Positions 7,605-16,887 of a stretch of DNA of 64,000 bases are shown piece after piece. The DNA lies in NCBI RefSeq assembly GCF_003248355.1, contig NZ_QKWY01000002.1, positions 496,001-560,000 on the forward strand, in the 5' to 3' direction. The notes under the pieces are model-generated. The model saw nothing but the letters and a program-made list of their open reading frames with translations, had not been told where the DNA came from and did no database searches. The position numbers were made by a program, and so were the translations under genes. How positions within the stretch are numbered: the stretch's first letter is position 1; each line of letters opens with the position of its first letter. The DNA comes from Streptomyces sp. AC1-42W. Lineage in GTDB: Bacteria > Actinomycetota > Actinomycetes > Streptomycetales > Streptomycetaceae.

Positions 7605-8781
7605 CCTCGACGTCGAGGTAGTCGAGCGCAAGGGCATCGGACACCCCGACACCCTGGCCGACGGCATTGCCGAGCTCGCCTCGATCCGCTACAGCGAGTA
7701 CTGCCTGCGCGAGTTCGGCGCGGTCCTCCACCACAACCTCGACAAGGTCGCAATCCTCGGCGGTCGCGCCCGCTTCGGCGACGCGGACGGCACGTACGAC
7801 CGCCCCGTGCGGGTCGTCTTCGGCGGCCGGATCTCCACAACCTTCGGCGGTCGGGTGATCCCGGTGCGCGAGATCCTGGAGGCGGCCGCCGCCGAGCAGT
7901 TGCGTACAGCGCTCCCTGGGCACGAACGCATCACCTGGGTGGCCCGCCACGAGACAACCGACTCCTCCAAGTTCCGGTACTGGTTCGCCCCGCGCGGGCT
8001 GGAAGACCTGCCGGAGCGCCCGAGGGCCTTCTCCAACGACACCGCATTCCTCGTCGGCACCGCACCGCGCACCACTGCCGAAATCGTGGCACTGCTCACC
8101 GAATCGTGGTTTCGCCGCCAGCCCTGGGCCGGAAGCGACATCAAGGCACTGGTCATCCGAACCGGCCATGCTCTGACCATCACGGTGTGCGTGCCGGCCG
8201 TGGCCGGGCACCTGGCCGGCAGCGCCGAGTTCGACGACGCGGTCACCGGCACCGCGCAGGCCCTCACCGCGCAACTGCGTGAGCGCCTGGACAGGCCGGT
8301 GACGGTGGTCTGCAACACCCGCAACACCCGCACCGGTCCGCTGTCCGGTCAGTACTTCACCGTGTCGGGGTCGGCCGTCGACTTCGGCGAGGACGGACTC
8401 GTCGGCCGCGGCAACGCCCGGTCCGGGCTCATTACGCCGGGCCAGCAGGCCGGAAACGAGGTCCTGTTCGGGAAGAACCCCGCCTACCACGTCGGGAAGG
8501 TCGGCGGGTGGCTCGTGGACGAGGCGAGCCGAGCGCTGGCCGAGAAGACCGGCGCCCCGTGTCGCGTCGCGGTGACGTGGCGCAACGGCAGCCCCTACCC
8601 AGAGCCGGCCTCCGTCGACCTCGCGGTCTCGCACGCCGACCCGGACCACACCGACGTGGTCCGCAGCGTGCTCCGGCGCACGGACTGGGTGTCCGACCTC
8701 GTCGGGCACCGGCGCTATCTGCCCACCCTGCTGCCGGTGCCCAACCTGTTGGCCGAGCTCGATGCCTCGACGCTGTCATGA
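7555..8781 (+). CDS. Archaeal-type S-adenosylmethionine synthetase (methionine adenosyltransferase)
   Basis: A 408-residue protein resembling the archaeal MAT family rather than bacterial MetK. Diagnostic stretches are VERKGIGHPDTLADGIAE near the N-terminus, LHHNLDKVAILGG, FGGR repeated, and GKNPAYHVGKVGG in the C-terminal half. The reaction of the family is ATP + methionine to S-adenosylmethionine + phosphate + diphosphate. The organism should have ordinary metK elsewhere, so this copy is probably pathway-specific, either supplying SAM locally or using a different sulfur amino acid. The ATG at 7555 is preceded by GGAGGT. It overlaps the next gene by 4 bases (ATGA). Confidence 0.9.
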   Translation: MPTATRAPFMRPVLPHDLDVEVVERKGIGHPDTLADGIAELASIRYSEYCLREFGAVLHHNLDKVAILGGRARFGDADGTYDRPVRVVFGGRISTTFGGRVIPVREILEAAAAEQLRTALPGHERITWVARHETTDSSKFRYWFAPRGLEDLPERPRAFSNDTAFLVGTAPRTTAEIVALLTESWFRRQPWAGSDIKALVIRTGHALTITVCVPAVAGHLAGSAEFDDAVTGTAQALTAQLRERLDRPVTVVCNTRNTRTGPLSGQYFTVSGSAVDFGEDGLVGRGNARSGLITPGQQAGNEVLFGKNPAYHVGKVGGWLVDEASRALAEKTGAPCRVAVTWRNGSPYPEPASVDLAVSHADPDHTDVVRSVLRRTDWVSDLVGHRRYLPTLLPVPNLLAELDASTLS

Positions 8782-9668
8782 CCTGGGCCGCCGTGACGAC
8801 CGGCCACCTGACCGCCGCACTGGAACTGCCGCCGGGGCTGGATACGGGCCCGGCCGTCACGGCGGCCGACCGGCTCCCCGGCGGCTGGTCCCTCACCCCT
8901 CCGCCGGCCAACAGCGCCATGGACGGCCCGATCCTGACCATGTCCGACACGGAGCCCGAGCCGACTGTCCGCGTGGAAGGGCAGACCGTGCACCTGACCT
9001 TGCCCCACCAAGCCGCCCACACCTCAACGCTTGCGTACGTCACCTACACCGCCCTGGAGCGAAGCCGCCAGCAGCGGCAGATGCTCACCCTGCACGCGAA
9101 CGCCATGGTCACCCCAAGTGGGCTGGGCATCCTCCTGCTGGGGAGCAAGGGTGCGGGCAAGACCAGTGTGGTCCTGGCTCTCGGCTCTCGCGGCTGGACT
9201 CACGCCGGTGACGACTTGGCCGTCTTGGCCGAAGCAGCCTCGGGACTGCTGGTCCTGCCCGGCAAGCCGACCGCCGCCGTCCGTTCGAATGACCCGGTCC
9301 TGTGGCAGGCCCCGAAACCGGTCGTCACCTTGGCGCCTTTCCTCCGCGCCCCCGTGCCGCTCGTGGGCATCATCCGCCTGACCGTCCACCCCGCCGTTCC
9401 GGGCCCGCTCGTGGCTTCGGCCACCCCGTTCTCACCGAACGAGCAGTTGCGGCTCCATGAGGCCCTGGCCCGCTACATCAGTGGGCTCCCCACCCCGCTG
9501 ACCGGCCCCGCAGGCGCACCGTACGGACCGGTCTGGCCGCTGGACGACCCATCGCTCGCCCGTTGGCGCACTCACCTGATCACCCGCCTCGAACAGCATC
9601 CGTACAACTACCTGTACGCCCCCGACCCGCGAATCGCAGCCGATCTGATCACCAAGAGGTACACGTGA
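8778..9668 (+). CDS. HprK-like P-loop kinase/ATPase
   Basis: A 296-residue protein with a Walker A motif LLLGSKGAGKTSVVLAL near residue 120, followed by GDDLAVL in the position of the Walker B/catalytic Asp of HPr-kinase-like proteins. The first 100 residues resemble the N-terminal beta-rich domain of HprK-related proteins found in peptide natural-product loci. Relatives phosphorylate peptide serines in some lasso-peptide pathways, but substrate prediction is not safe. The ATG at 8778 overlaps the upstream stop and the stop overlaps the next GTG start, so it is translationally coupled on both sides. Confidence 0.75.
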   Translation: MTWAAVTTGHLTAALELPPGLDTGPAVTAADRLPGGWSLTPPPANSAMDGPILTMSDTEPEPTVRVEGQTVHLTLPHQAAHTSTLAYVTYTALERSRQQRQMLTLHANAMVTPSGLGILLLGSKGAGKTSVVLALGSRGWTHAGDDLAVLAEAASGLLVLPGKPTAAVRSNDPVLWQAPKPVVTLAPFLRAPVPLVGIIRLTVHPAVPGPLVASATPFSPNEQLRLHEALARYISGLPTPLTGPAGAPYGPVWPLDDPSLARWRTHLITRLEQHPYNYLYAPDPRIAADLITKRYT

Positions 9669-10729
9669 GCCCGATGCCCGCCGCTGTGATCCTCCCCAGC
9701 CGGAACGAGCCGTTGACGATCTCCGCCGTCACCACCGCCGTGGACCTCGCGCTGAACGATGCGCACGGGGTGATCGTGCACGCCGACTCGTCCGACGGCC
9801 CCGACACGGCTGACGCCTTCGCGGCCACACCCACCCGTGCGAAGACGCTCGTGCTGACCGGGCTGGAGCGCGGCAAGGGTGCGCAGATCCTGGCCGCGCT
9901 CCAGCGTCCGGAGATCGTGGAGGCCGATGTGGTGCTGATTGCCGACACCGACACCCGTGCCCCGGAGCCGGGCGTCTACCGTGCGCTCCTCGACCACGTC
10001 CGTGCCGGGGCGGCCCTCGCAATCGCCGACTACCCCCGGTACTGGGACGAGGCCAATCTGACCAATCACGTGGCCCGGCCGATGATCGCCGCAGCCACCG
10101 GGCTCGACATCCCACAGCCACTTGCCGGCGACCTCGCCGTCTCCGGCCGGGCCCTCGCTGCAGCCCAACATGCCGCAGTCGAACTGCCGGACGAACTCGC
10201 GCGGTGCGTCGCCGGATACGGGATCGACGCGTTCCTTCTCCTGACCGCCGCCACGACCGGCCTCGTCACCTCAGTTCCGGTCAAGGGACCCAAACGTCAT
10301 GCGGGTTCCTTCGATCACCTCCCGGCGATCTACGACCAAGCCGTCCCGGTCTTGTTGCACCTGACCGCAACGTGGCCGCTGCCGCCCGCACCGGCCCGCA
10401 GCGGCACAGGCTACTACCGTGCGACAGACCGGACTCTGCCCTCCGGAAGGGTCCGGGAGATGGTGGCCGTGCTCAACCGCCTCGACCTCGCCCCGGGCAG
10501 ATACGATGGCGATCTCTGGCCGCTCCACCTCGGCAGAGCCTGGCGGGCCGTCACCTCCGGTACGCCGCCGACCGAAGCAGCAGTACAACTGTGGCCGCAC
10601 TACGTGCGCCGCGTTCGTGCCTGGCTCACCAGCGCGGAGCACGCCACTCCTCGGCAGCGAGCCCGCATGCTGGCCGCCGCACACAACTGCCTATGCGCGA
10701 ACCTCAGATCCACGGCAGGAGCAGCATGA
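9665..10729 (+). CDS. Family 2 (GT-A fold) glycosyltransferase-like protein
   Basis: A 354-residue protein. The N-terminus AAVILPSRNEPLTI is the usual GT-A nucleotide-sugar start. IADTDTRAP supplies a DxD-type metal motif near residue 100, and PLAGDLAVSGRAL resembles the acceptor-site segment of glucosyl-3-phosphoglycerate or mannosylglycerate synthases. This suggests transfer of a sugar from a nucleotide donor to a small acidic acceptor, but the acceptor is unknown. The GTG at 9665 overlaps the preceding TGA; an upstream in-frame ATG at 9563 lies inside the previous gene and is unlikely. It overlaps the next gene by 4 bases. Confidence 0.75.
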   Translation: MSPMPAAVILPSRNEPLTISAVTTAVDLALNDAHGVIVHADSSDGPDTADAFAATPTRAKTLVLTGLERGKGAQILAALQRPEIVEADVVLIADTDTRAPEPGVYRALLDHVRAGAALAIADYPRYWDEANLTNHVARPMIAAATGLDIPQPLAGDLAVSGRALAAAQHAAVELPDELARCVAGYGIDAFLLLTAATTGLVTSVPVKGPKRHAGSFDHLPAIYDQAVPVLLHLTATWPLPPAPARSGTGYYRATDRTLPSGRVREMVAVLNRLDLAPGRYDGDLWPLHLGRAWRAVTSGTPPTEAAVQLWPHYVRRVRAWLTSAEHATPRQRARMLAAAHNCLCANLRSTAGAA

Positions 10730-11466
10730 CCACCGCACCGTCCCCCACTTCCGGATTCTCCGCGTTCGCCCTGGAGCCCTTTCCCGAAGTCCGGCCCGGC
10801 GACGATGTCGCGAGCATGATCATCGACGTGCTCACCAGGACCGGCACCACCCTGCTGGGCGGGGACGTGGTTGTGGTCGCCAGCAAGGTCGTGTCGATCG
10901 GGGAGAAGCGCTACGTCGACCTGACCGACGTTACCCCTTCCGCCGAGGCCCTGGATCTGTCAGCCCGGACGGGCAAGCCCGCAGCCCTGGTCCAGCTCAT
11001 CCTGGACCACTCCACCGAGCACTTCCTCGCGACCGAACGCGGCCCGATCATTGCCCGACACCACCTCGGTCACCTGCTGACATCGGCCGGAATCGACCGG
11101 GCCGGGGACGGAAGGGCCTGGCTGCTGCCCGTGGACCCCGACGCTTCCGCCCGCCGCCTGCGCGACGCCCTGGTCACTCGCACCGGCGCGGCCGTCGCGG
11201 TCGTCATCGCCGACTCCGACGGCCGTGCCGACCGCCGCGGTGCCACCTGTATTTCCCTCGGTGCTGCCGGAGTCGCCCCTCTGCGGCTCACCGAGCACGG
11301 TGGCAAGCGCCAGGAAGAGACCTTCACCGACATGATCGCCGCAGCGGCCGGAATCATCCTCGGGCAGCGCGGCCGTGGAGTCCCCGCTGCCGTCCTGCGA
11401 GGCGTCGGCTACGTTCCCTCGGACGTCGGAGTCGCGGCGATGTTGCACCGTGCGCCCACCCAGTAA
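10726..11466 (+). CDS. CofE-like coenzyme F420-0:L-glutamate ligase family protein
   Basis: A 246-residue protein of the CofE/FbiB-N family, which joins L-glutamate to a carboxylate using GTP. Matching segments are PEVRPGDDVASMI, GDVVVVASKVVSIGEKRYVDL, and DSDGRADRRGATCISLGAAGVAPL, which aligns with the DSFGRPWR.G...IG.AG.PL core. The change at the conserved Phe and Trp suggests a different acceptor from F420-0. The organism's F420 genes should be elsewhere. The ATG at 10726 overlaps the previous stop and follows GCAGGAGC. Last gene of the operon. A role in adding an amino acid to the product of this cluster is an inference. Confidence 0.8.
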   Translation: MTTAPSPTSGFSAFALEPFPEVRPGDDVASMIIDVLTRTGTTLLGGDVVVVASKVVSIGEKRYVDLTDVTPSAEALDLSARTGKPAALVQLILDHSTEHFLATERGPIIARHHLGHLLTSAGIDRAGDGRAWLLPVDPDASARRLRDALVTRTGAAVAVVIADSDGRADRRGATCISLGAAGVAPLRLTEHGGKRQEETFTDMIAAAAGIILGQRGRGVPAAVLRGVGYVPSDVGVAAMLHRAPTQ

Positions 11467-11473
11467 CCGGGTA

Positions 11474-11527
11474 GGCCAGCAGCGCCGGCCCGGCCGCGCC
11501 GGACCGGGCGGATCGGGCCTGCTGGTC
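11474..11527 (+). terminator. Likely operon terminator
   Basis: GGCCAGCAG (11474-11482) can pair with CTGCTGGTC (11519-11527) with GC-rich inner pairing, just after the stop of the CofE-like gene. The loop is long, so efficiency is uncertain. Confidence 0.4.
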
Positions 11528-11653
11528 CAGGCCGAGTTCGGCAAAGGGCGAGACGGACCTGCTCACCCCGCCGGAATCCGCCACCGCAGAACGTCGTTCT
11601 GTCATGGCCCTGGCGTAACTGGGGTCTCGCCGTTCACAATGGGCGCGCGGTGA

Positions 11654-11667
11654 TGGGAACGCTCCCA
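11654..11667. promoter_or_regulatory. CebR/CelR-type operator, one mismatch
   Basis: TGGGAACGCTCCCA differs at one base from the 14-bp cellulase operator TGGGAGCGCTCCCA known for CebR of Streptomyces and CelR of Thermobifida. It lies 45 bp upstream of a perfect copy, so the cellulase promoter has two boxes. Confidence 0.85.
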
Positions 11668-11698
11668 TGATGCGCCTCCCCGGCATGCCCGTGTGTTG

Positions 11699-11712
11699 TG
11701 GGAGCGCTCCCA
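11699..11712. promoter_or_regulatory. CebR/CelR-type operator, perfect
   Basis: TGGGAGCGCTCCCA is the canonical 14-bp palindrome that binds the cello-oligosaccharide-responsive LacI-family repressor CebR/CelR. It is 35 bp before the GTG start of the GH9 gene, consistent with repression relieved by cellobiose or cellotriose. Confidence 0.92.
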
Positions 11713-11747
11713 TTTCTTCCTGTCGTCCCTGACGAAAGGCTCTTCCG

Positions 11748-14387
11748 GTGAATGCCTTCTCGCCCCCGTCCCCCGTACGGCGCAGACGCCGCGTCGGGGG
11801 AGTGCTGGCCCTTGCCGCTCTGTTCGGCGGTGTGCTCACCGCGCCCGGTGCCGTCGCGGCGGACGGTGACGAGCCGGCGCCGGAGCAGATCGTCAACGGT
11901 GACTTCTCCGCCGGTACGGCGCCCTGGTGGTCCACGGCCAACGCGCCGGTCGCCGTCGTCGACGGGCGGCTGTGCGCGGAGGTGCCCGCCGGAACCGTGA
12001 ACCCGTGGGACGCGATCGTCGGGCAGAACGACGTCCCGCTCGTCGCGGGCGAGTCGTACACCCTGACGTACACGGCGAGTTCGACCGTACCGCTGTCCAT
12101 TCACACCAACGTGCAGATGGCGACCGAGCCGTACACCACCGATCTGGCCGAGACGGATCACATCGGCACCGAGGACACCGCCTTCACGCACGTGTTCACC
12201 GCGACCGCCGACCGGGACGCCGCGCAGGTCGCCTTCCAGGTCGGCGGCGGCACGGCGGCGACGACCTTCTGCGTGGACGACGTGTCGCTGCGCGGGGGCG
12301 CCGAGCCGCCCGTGTACGTACCGGACACCGGCTCGCCGGTCCGGATCAACCAGGTCGGCTATCTGCCCGAGGGCCCCAAGACCGGCACCCTGGTCACCGA
12401 CGCGACCGACCCGCTGCCGTGGACGCTGAAGGCGGCCGACGGCTCGACGGCCGCGAGCGGGACGACCGTGCCCGGCGGCGAGGACCCGACCTCCCGGCAG
12501 AACGTGCACACCTTCGACTTCAGCGACGCCACCACCACCGGCGACGGCTTCACGATCGAGGCGGACGGGCAGGTCAGCGAGCCGTTCTCGATCCGCGGCG
12601 ACCTCTACGACGGCCTGCGGTCCGACGCGCTCGCGTACTTCTACCAGAACCGCAGCGGCGTCGCGATCGACGCGGACCTGGTCGGCGAGGAGTACGCCCG
12701 CCCGGCCGGGCACCTGGGCGTGGCGCCCAACAAGGGCGACACGGACGTGCCGTGTCAGCCGGGCGTCTGCGACTACCGGCTCGATGTGCGCGGCGGCTGG
12801 TACGACGCCGGGGACCACGGCAAGTACGTCGTCAACGGCGGCATCGCGGTCGCCGAGCTGATGGCCACCTACGAGCGGACCCTGACCGCGGACGGCGCCG
12901 AGTCCGCCGAGCTGGGCGACGGCGCGCTGCGCGTACCCGAGCACGGCAACGATGTCCCCGACATCCTCGACGAGGCGCGCTGGGAGCTGGAGTTCCTGAT
13001 GCGCATGCAGGTCCCGGCCGGGCAGCCGCTCGCCGGCATGGCCCACCACAAGGTGCACGACGCCAACTGGACCGGCCTGCCGATGCGCCCCGAACTCGAC
13101 CCGGAGCAGCGCGAACTGCACCCGCCGACCACTACGGCGACCCTGAACCTCGCCGCGACGGCCGCCCAGTGCGCCCGGCTGTACGCCCCGTTCGACGAGG
13201 CGTTCGCGGCGAAGTGCGAGACCGCCGCCGAGACGGCGTGGGCCGCCGCGCAGGCGCACCCGGACGTGCTCGCCAGCCCGGCGGACGGCGTCGGGGGCGG
13301 CACGTACGAGGACGGCGACGTGCGCGACGAGTTCTACTGGGCCGCCGCCGAACTGTTCACCACCACCGGCGAGGACACCTACCGGCAGGCGCTGCTCGAC
13401 TCGCCGCTGCACGGTGACGTGGACGCGGCCTTTCCGGCGGACGGCGGGATCTGGTGGGGCGGCACCGCCGGGCTCGGCGTGCTCACCCTGGCCACCGTGC
13501 CCAACGACCTGACGGCGGGCCGGCTCGCCGACGTGCGCGCGGTCGTCACGACGGCCGCCGACCGGTACCGGGCGCAGACCGAGGACCAGCTGTACGGCGT
13601 GCCGTACGTGCCCAAGGGCATGAACTACGCCTGGGGCTCCAACAGCCAGGTCCTCAACAACATGATCGTGCTGGCCACGGCCGCCGACCTGACCGGCGAG
13701 GCCGGCTACCGGGACGCCGTCCTGCGCGGCGCGGACTACCTGTTCGGGCGCAACCCGCTCAACCAGTCGTACGTCACCGGCTACGGCGAGCGGTCCTCGC
13801 AGAACCAGCACCACCGGTTCTGGGCCCACCAGTCCGACCCGTCCCTGCCGCACCCGCCGGCCGGCTCCCTCGCGGGCGGACCGAACCTCACCGCCCCCAC
13901 CTCGGGCGACCCGGAGGCCGCGCAGAAGCTCACGGGCTGCGCCGCCGCGATGTGCTACCTCGACGACAACGGCTCGTACGCCACCAACGAGGTCGCCATC
14001 AACTGGAACGCGCCGCTCGCCTTCATCGCCTCCTACCTGGACGACGCGGGCGACGGCACGGGCCCGGACCGCACCTGCGAGGTCACGTACTCCTCGCACC
14101 CGTGGAGCACCGGTTCGACCACCACGGTCACGGTGAAGAACACCGGCACCGAGTCCGTCAGCCCCTGGTCCCTGACCTGGCTGCTGCCCGGCGACCAGAA
14201 GCTCAGCCACACCTGGAGCGCCGAGATCGACCAGTACGGCAGGACGGTGACGGCCGCGCCGCTGTCCTGGAACCGCTCCATCGCCCCCGGGGCCTCCGTG
14301 GACTTCGGGTTCAACAGCGGCATCACCGGGCCGGCGGCCGATCCCGGCACGGTGAAGCTCAACGGGCGGGCCTGCGCCGCCGGATGA
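11748..14387 (+). CDS. Secreted GH9 cellulase (endoglucanase) with CBM4/9-like and CBM2 modules
   Basis: An 879-residue modular cellulase. It has an N-terminal signal peptide (VRRRRR, then hydrophobic VLALAALFGGVLTAPGAVAA). A carbohydrate-binding module of CBM4/9 type (VNGDFSAGTAPWW to FCVDDVSLRGG) is followed by an Ig-like CelD_N domain (IRINQVGY-type) and a GH9 catalytic domain. Catalytic-region motifs are GGWYDAGDHGKYVVNGG and NEVAINWNAPLAF, which carries the general acid Glu. The C-terminus is a CBM2 (CEVTYSSHPWSTGSTTTVTVKNTG to GTVKLNGRAC). It hydrolyses beta-1,4-glucan outside the cell. The GTG start at 11748 follows GAAAGG. Two CebR boxes control it. Confidence 0.95.
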   Translation: MNAFSPPSPVRRRRRVGGVLALAALFGGVLTAPGAVAADGDEPAPEQIVNGDFSAGTAPWWSTANAPVAVVDGRLCAEVPAGTVNPWDAIVGQNDVPLVAGESYTLTYTASSTVPLSIHTNVQMATEPYTTDLAETDHIGTEDTAFTHVFTATADRDAAQVAFQVGGGTAATTFCVDDVSLRGGAEPPVYVPDTGSPVRINQVGYLPEGPKTGTLVTDATDPLPWTLKAADGSTAASGTTVPGGEDPTSRQNVHTFDFSDATTTGDGFTIEADGQVSEPFSIRGDLYDGLRSDALAYFYQNRSGVAIDADLVGEEYARPAGHLGVAPNKGDTDVPCQPGVCDYRLDVRGGWYDAGDHGKYVVNGGIAVAELMATYERTLTADGAESAELGDGALRVPEHGNDVPDILDEARWELEFLMRMQVPAGQPLAGMAHHKVHDANWTGLPMRPELDPEQRELHPPTTTATLNLAATAAQCARLYAPFDEAFAAKCETAAETAWAAAQAHPDVLASPADGVGGGTYEDGDVRDEFYWAAAELFTTTGEDTYRQALLDSPLHGDVDAAFPADGGIWWGGTAGLGVLTLATVPNDLTAGRLADVRAVVTTAADRYRAQTEDQLYGVPYVPKGMNYAWGSNSQVLNNMIVLATAADLTGEAGYRDAVLRGADYLFGRNPLNQSYVTGYGERSSQNQHHRFWAHQSDPSLPHPPAGSLAGGPNLTAPTSGDPEAAQKLTGCAAAMCYLDDNGSYATNEVAINWNAPLAFIASYLDDAGDGTGPDRTCEVTYSSHPWSTGSTTTVTVKNTGTESVSPWSLTWLLPGDQKLSHTWSAEIDQYGRTVTAAPLSWNRSIAPGASVDFGFNSGITGPAADPGTVKLNGRACAAG

Positions 14388-14390
14388 CCG

Positions 14391-14431
14391 GGCGGGGGCG
14401 GGGGTGGACGAGGGTCCCCCCCCGCCCCCGC
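14391..14431 (+). terminator. Terminator after the GH9 gene
   Basis: A G-tract (GGGCGGGGGCGGGGG) and a C-tract separated by about 12 bases can form a very stable hairpin between the convergent cellulase and helicase genes. Confidence 0.6.
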
Positions 14432-14438
14432 TCCCTCT

Positions 14439-16512
14439 CTACTGCGTCAACTCGTCCGGCAGCGACGCGGCGTGAAGCACCGTCAGGCCGGACACCGCGC
14501 GGGTCAGCGCCACGTACAGCCGGCGCAGGCCCGTGCGCTCGTCCGGCTCCCCGTCCACCACGGCCGCCGGCTCGTCCAGCACCACGTAGTCGTACTCCAG
14601 GCCCTTGGCCAGCGAGGCCGGGACCAGGGTCAGCCGGGTCTCGGCGGTCGTCTCCTCACCGGGCGAGAGATACGTGTGACCGGCCGCCGTCAGCGCCTCC
14701 GCCAGCGCGGGGACGCGCGCGTCGGCCGCGATCAGGCCGATGGACCCCTCATGGCCCAGCGCCTCCTCGCACGCAGCGACCACCGCCGCGTCCAGCGCGT
14801 GCGCGTCCGCCACCTTCCGTACGGACAGCGAACCGGGCGACTCACGCACCGACTCCACCGGGGTCAGCCCCGGCGAGATCACCGGCAGCAGCCGGGACGC
14901 GTACGCGATCACATCGCGCGGCACACGGAAGCCGGCCGTCAGCTCCTCCACCACCGCGTCCGCCTTGCCCAGATGGCCCAGCGCCTGCTCCCAGCTCTGC
15001 GTGGACCAGGGTCGTGCCCTGCGCCAGGTCGCCGAGGACGGTCGCCGAACCGGTCGAGCAGCGCCGGCCGACCGCGCGGTACTGCATGGGGGAGAGGTCC
15101 TGCGCCTCGTCGATGACGACATGGCCCAGTGAGTGCGTACGGGAGACCAGGTCGGCCGCCTCGTCGATCAGCACCGCGTCGGCCGCCGACCACTTCGCGG
15201 ACTTCACACCGCGCACCGGCCTGGCCCAGAGGATCGCCTTCCGCTCGTCCTCGGAGAGCAGCCCCTCGGAGTGCTCCGCCAGGAAGTCCGCGTCGGACAG
15301 CAGCCGCAGGACCAGCTTGGCCGGGTCGACCGCCGGCCAGATCGCCTTCACGGCCGCCTTGACCGCCGCGTTGCGGGCCACCGCGTTCTGCACCCGGTCG
15401 TCGGGCGCCTCGCCCGCCTGCTCCATCCGCACCAGCACGGCGTGCGCGATGCGCTGCGGCAGCGCCTCGTGCGCGGCCCCGTACCGCATGTCGCGGGTCA
15501 GCAGCTCCTGGACCATCTCCTCGATCTCGTACGCCGGAACCCGCCAGCGCCGCGAGCCGCGCACCACCATGACCGGCTCGGTCGGCGGGGTCACATGCGA
15601 CCGCAGCGCGCGGCGCAGCACCTCCGCCATCCGCGCGTCGCCCTTCACCACGGCCGACGCCGCCTCGTCCGTGCCCCGGACCTCGATCTGCCCGGTGACC
15701 AGGTCCTCGACGGTCGCCTGCTTCACCTCCAGCTCACCGAGGGCCGGCAGCACCTGCTCGATGTAGTGCAGGAAGGAGCGGTTCGGCCCGACGACCAGGG
15801 TGCCCGTGCGGGCGAGGCGCTCGCGGTGCGCGTACAGCAGGTACGCCACCCGGTGCAGGCCGACGGCCGTCTTCCCGGTGCCGGGCCCTCCCTGCACGCA
15901 GACCGTGCCGCCCAGCTCGCTGCGGACGATCTCGTCCTGCTCCGGCTGGATCGTCGCCACGATGTCCCGCATCGGCCCGACGCGCGGGCGCTCGATCTCC
16001 GCCTGGAGCAGCTTGCTCGTCCGCTCGGCCTCGCCGGGATCGGTCAGGTGCTCGTCCTCGTACGCGGTGAGGTCGCCGCCCGTGTAGCCGAAGCGGCGCC
16101 TGCGGCCCACGTCCAGCGGGTCCTTGCGCGACGCCCGGTAGAACGGCTGCGAGACCGGGGCGCGCCAGTCGATGACCATCGGGTCGCCCTGCGCGTCGTG
16201 CACATGGCGGCGCCCGATGTAGAACCGCTCGCCCTCCGCGCCCTCCGCCTCCTGCGCCCCGACGACGTGCAGATAGTCCAGCCGCCCGAAGAACAGCGGG
16301 GTGTGCGCGAGGTCCGCGAGGGATTTGATCCGCTCGTCGATCTGCGCCTGGAGCACCGCCGCGTTCACCCAGTTCGCGGTGACGTCGCGGATGTCCAGGT
16401 TCTGGGCGTCCTCCCGCATGGCCCGCAGCGCGGCGCGCGATGCCGCGAGATGGGCGCGTTCATGGGCGAGGGGGTCGGTGGTGGTGTCGCTCTCGAATTC
16501 GTGCGCGGGCAC
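14439..16512 (-). pseudogene. helR: HelR/UvrD-like superfamily 1 helicase with a frameshift
   Basis: Reading starts at GTG 16512 (GGAGG upstream). The N-terminal arm (SRAALRAMREDAQNLD) is followed by the conserved YIGRRHV and DWRAPVSQPFYRAS segments, Walker A GGPGTGKTAVGLHRVAYLL and the DEAQDLSPMQYR motif. This matches actinobacterial HelR/HelD-like ATPases that release stalled RNA polymerase and can give rifamycin tolerance. Near 15010-15020 the frame shifts: LGDLAQGTT continues in another frame with PWSTQSWEQALGHL through VALTRAVSGLTVLH to the stop at 14439. One extra base or two missing bases explain it. It could be a real mutation or a sequencing error. Without the shift the protein would be about 690 residues. 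Confidence 0.8.
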
Positions 16513-16887
16513 GGTGTTGCCTCCGCATTCAACGCAGGACGGCGGACCGCGACGTGCGCGGTCCGCTCGGGGATCGATCACTGGTACGCACGGGAGTACG
16601 TACGGTTGTCGGCCGGTTTCCGTCCGGTCGGCGGCGCTCCCCCGGCTGCCGGCACGACCCGTCACGGGCCGCCGGTACCACGGTTCGGGAGGCGGGCAGA
16701 CCGGGGAGTGTACCGGGGCGCGGGGGTACGGCGCGAACCGTTTTCGCGGGGGCGTCCCCGACCCGTGCGGGTACGTCCCGTAGGGGATGCCGTGCGAGGC
16801 CGTGCGACCGGAGGCGTACGCGCGCGGCGGCCCGCTTCCGACTCCGGGGCGACGCCCCGGCACCCCCGTCCGGAGCACCATGGACAT
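16513..16887. other. Gene-free divergent region
   Basis: About 375 bp between the divergent helicase gene and a small conserved ORF. I looked for a rifamycin-associated element upstream of the helicase and saw none. It contains no supportable ORF, and no clear operator beyond ordinary GC-rich inverted repeats. Promoters for both neighbours presumably lie here. Confidence 0.5.

Noticed and set aside
11634..14210. 858-codon frame opposite the GH9 gene
   Set aside because: Composition is valine/glycine/arginine low complexity and it is antisense to a clear cellulase.
16513..16887. Rifamycin-associated element upstream of the HelR-like gene
   Set aside because: No matching inverted repeat was found in this stretch.
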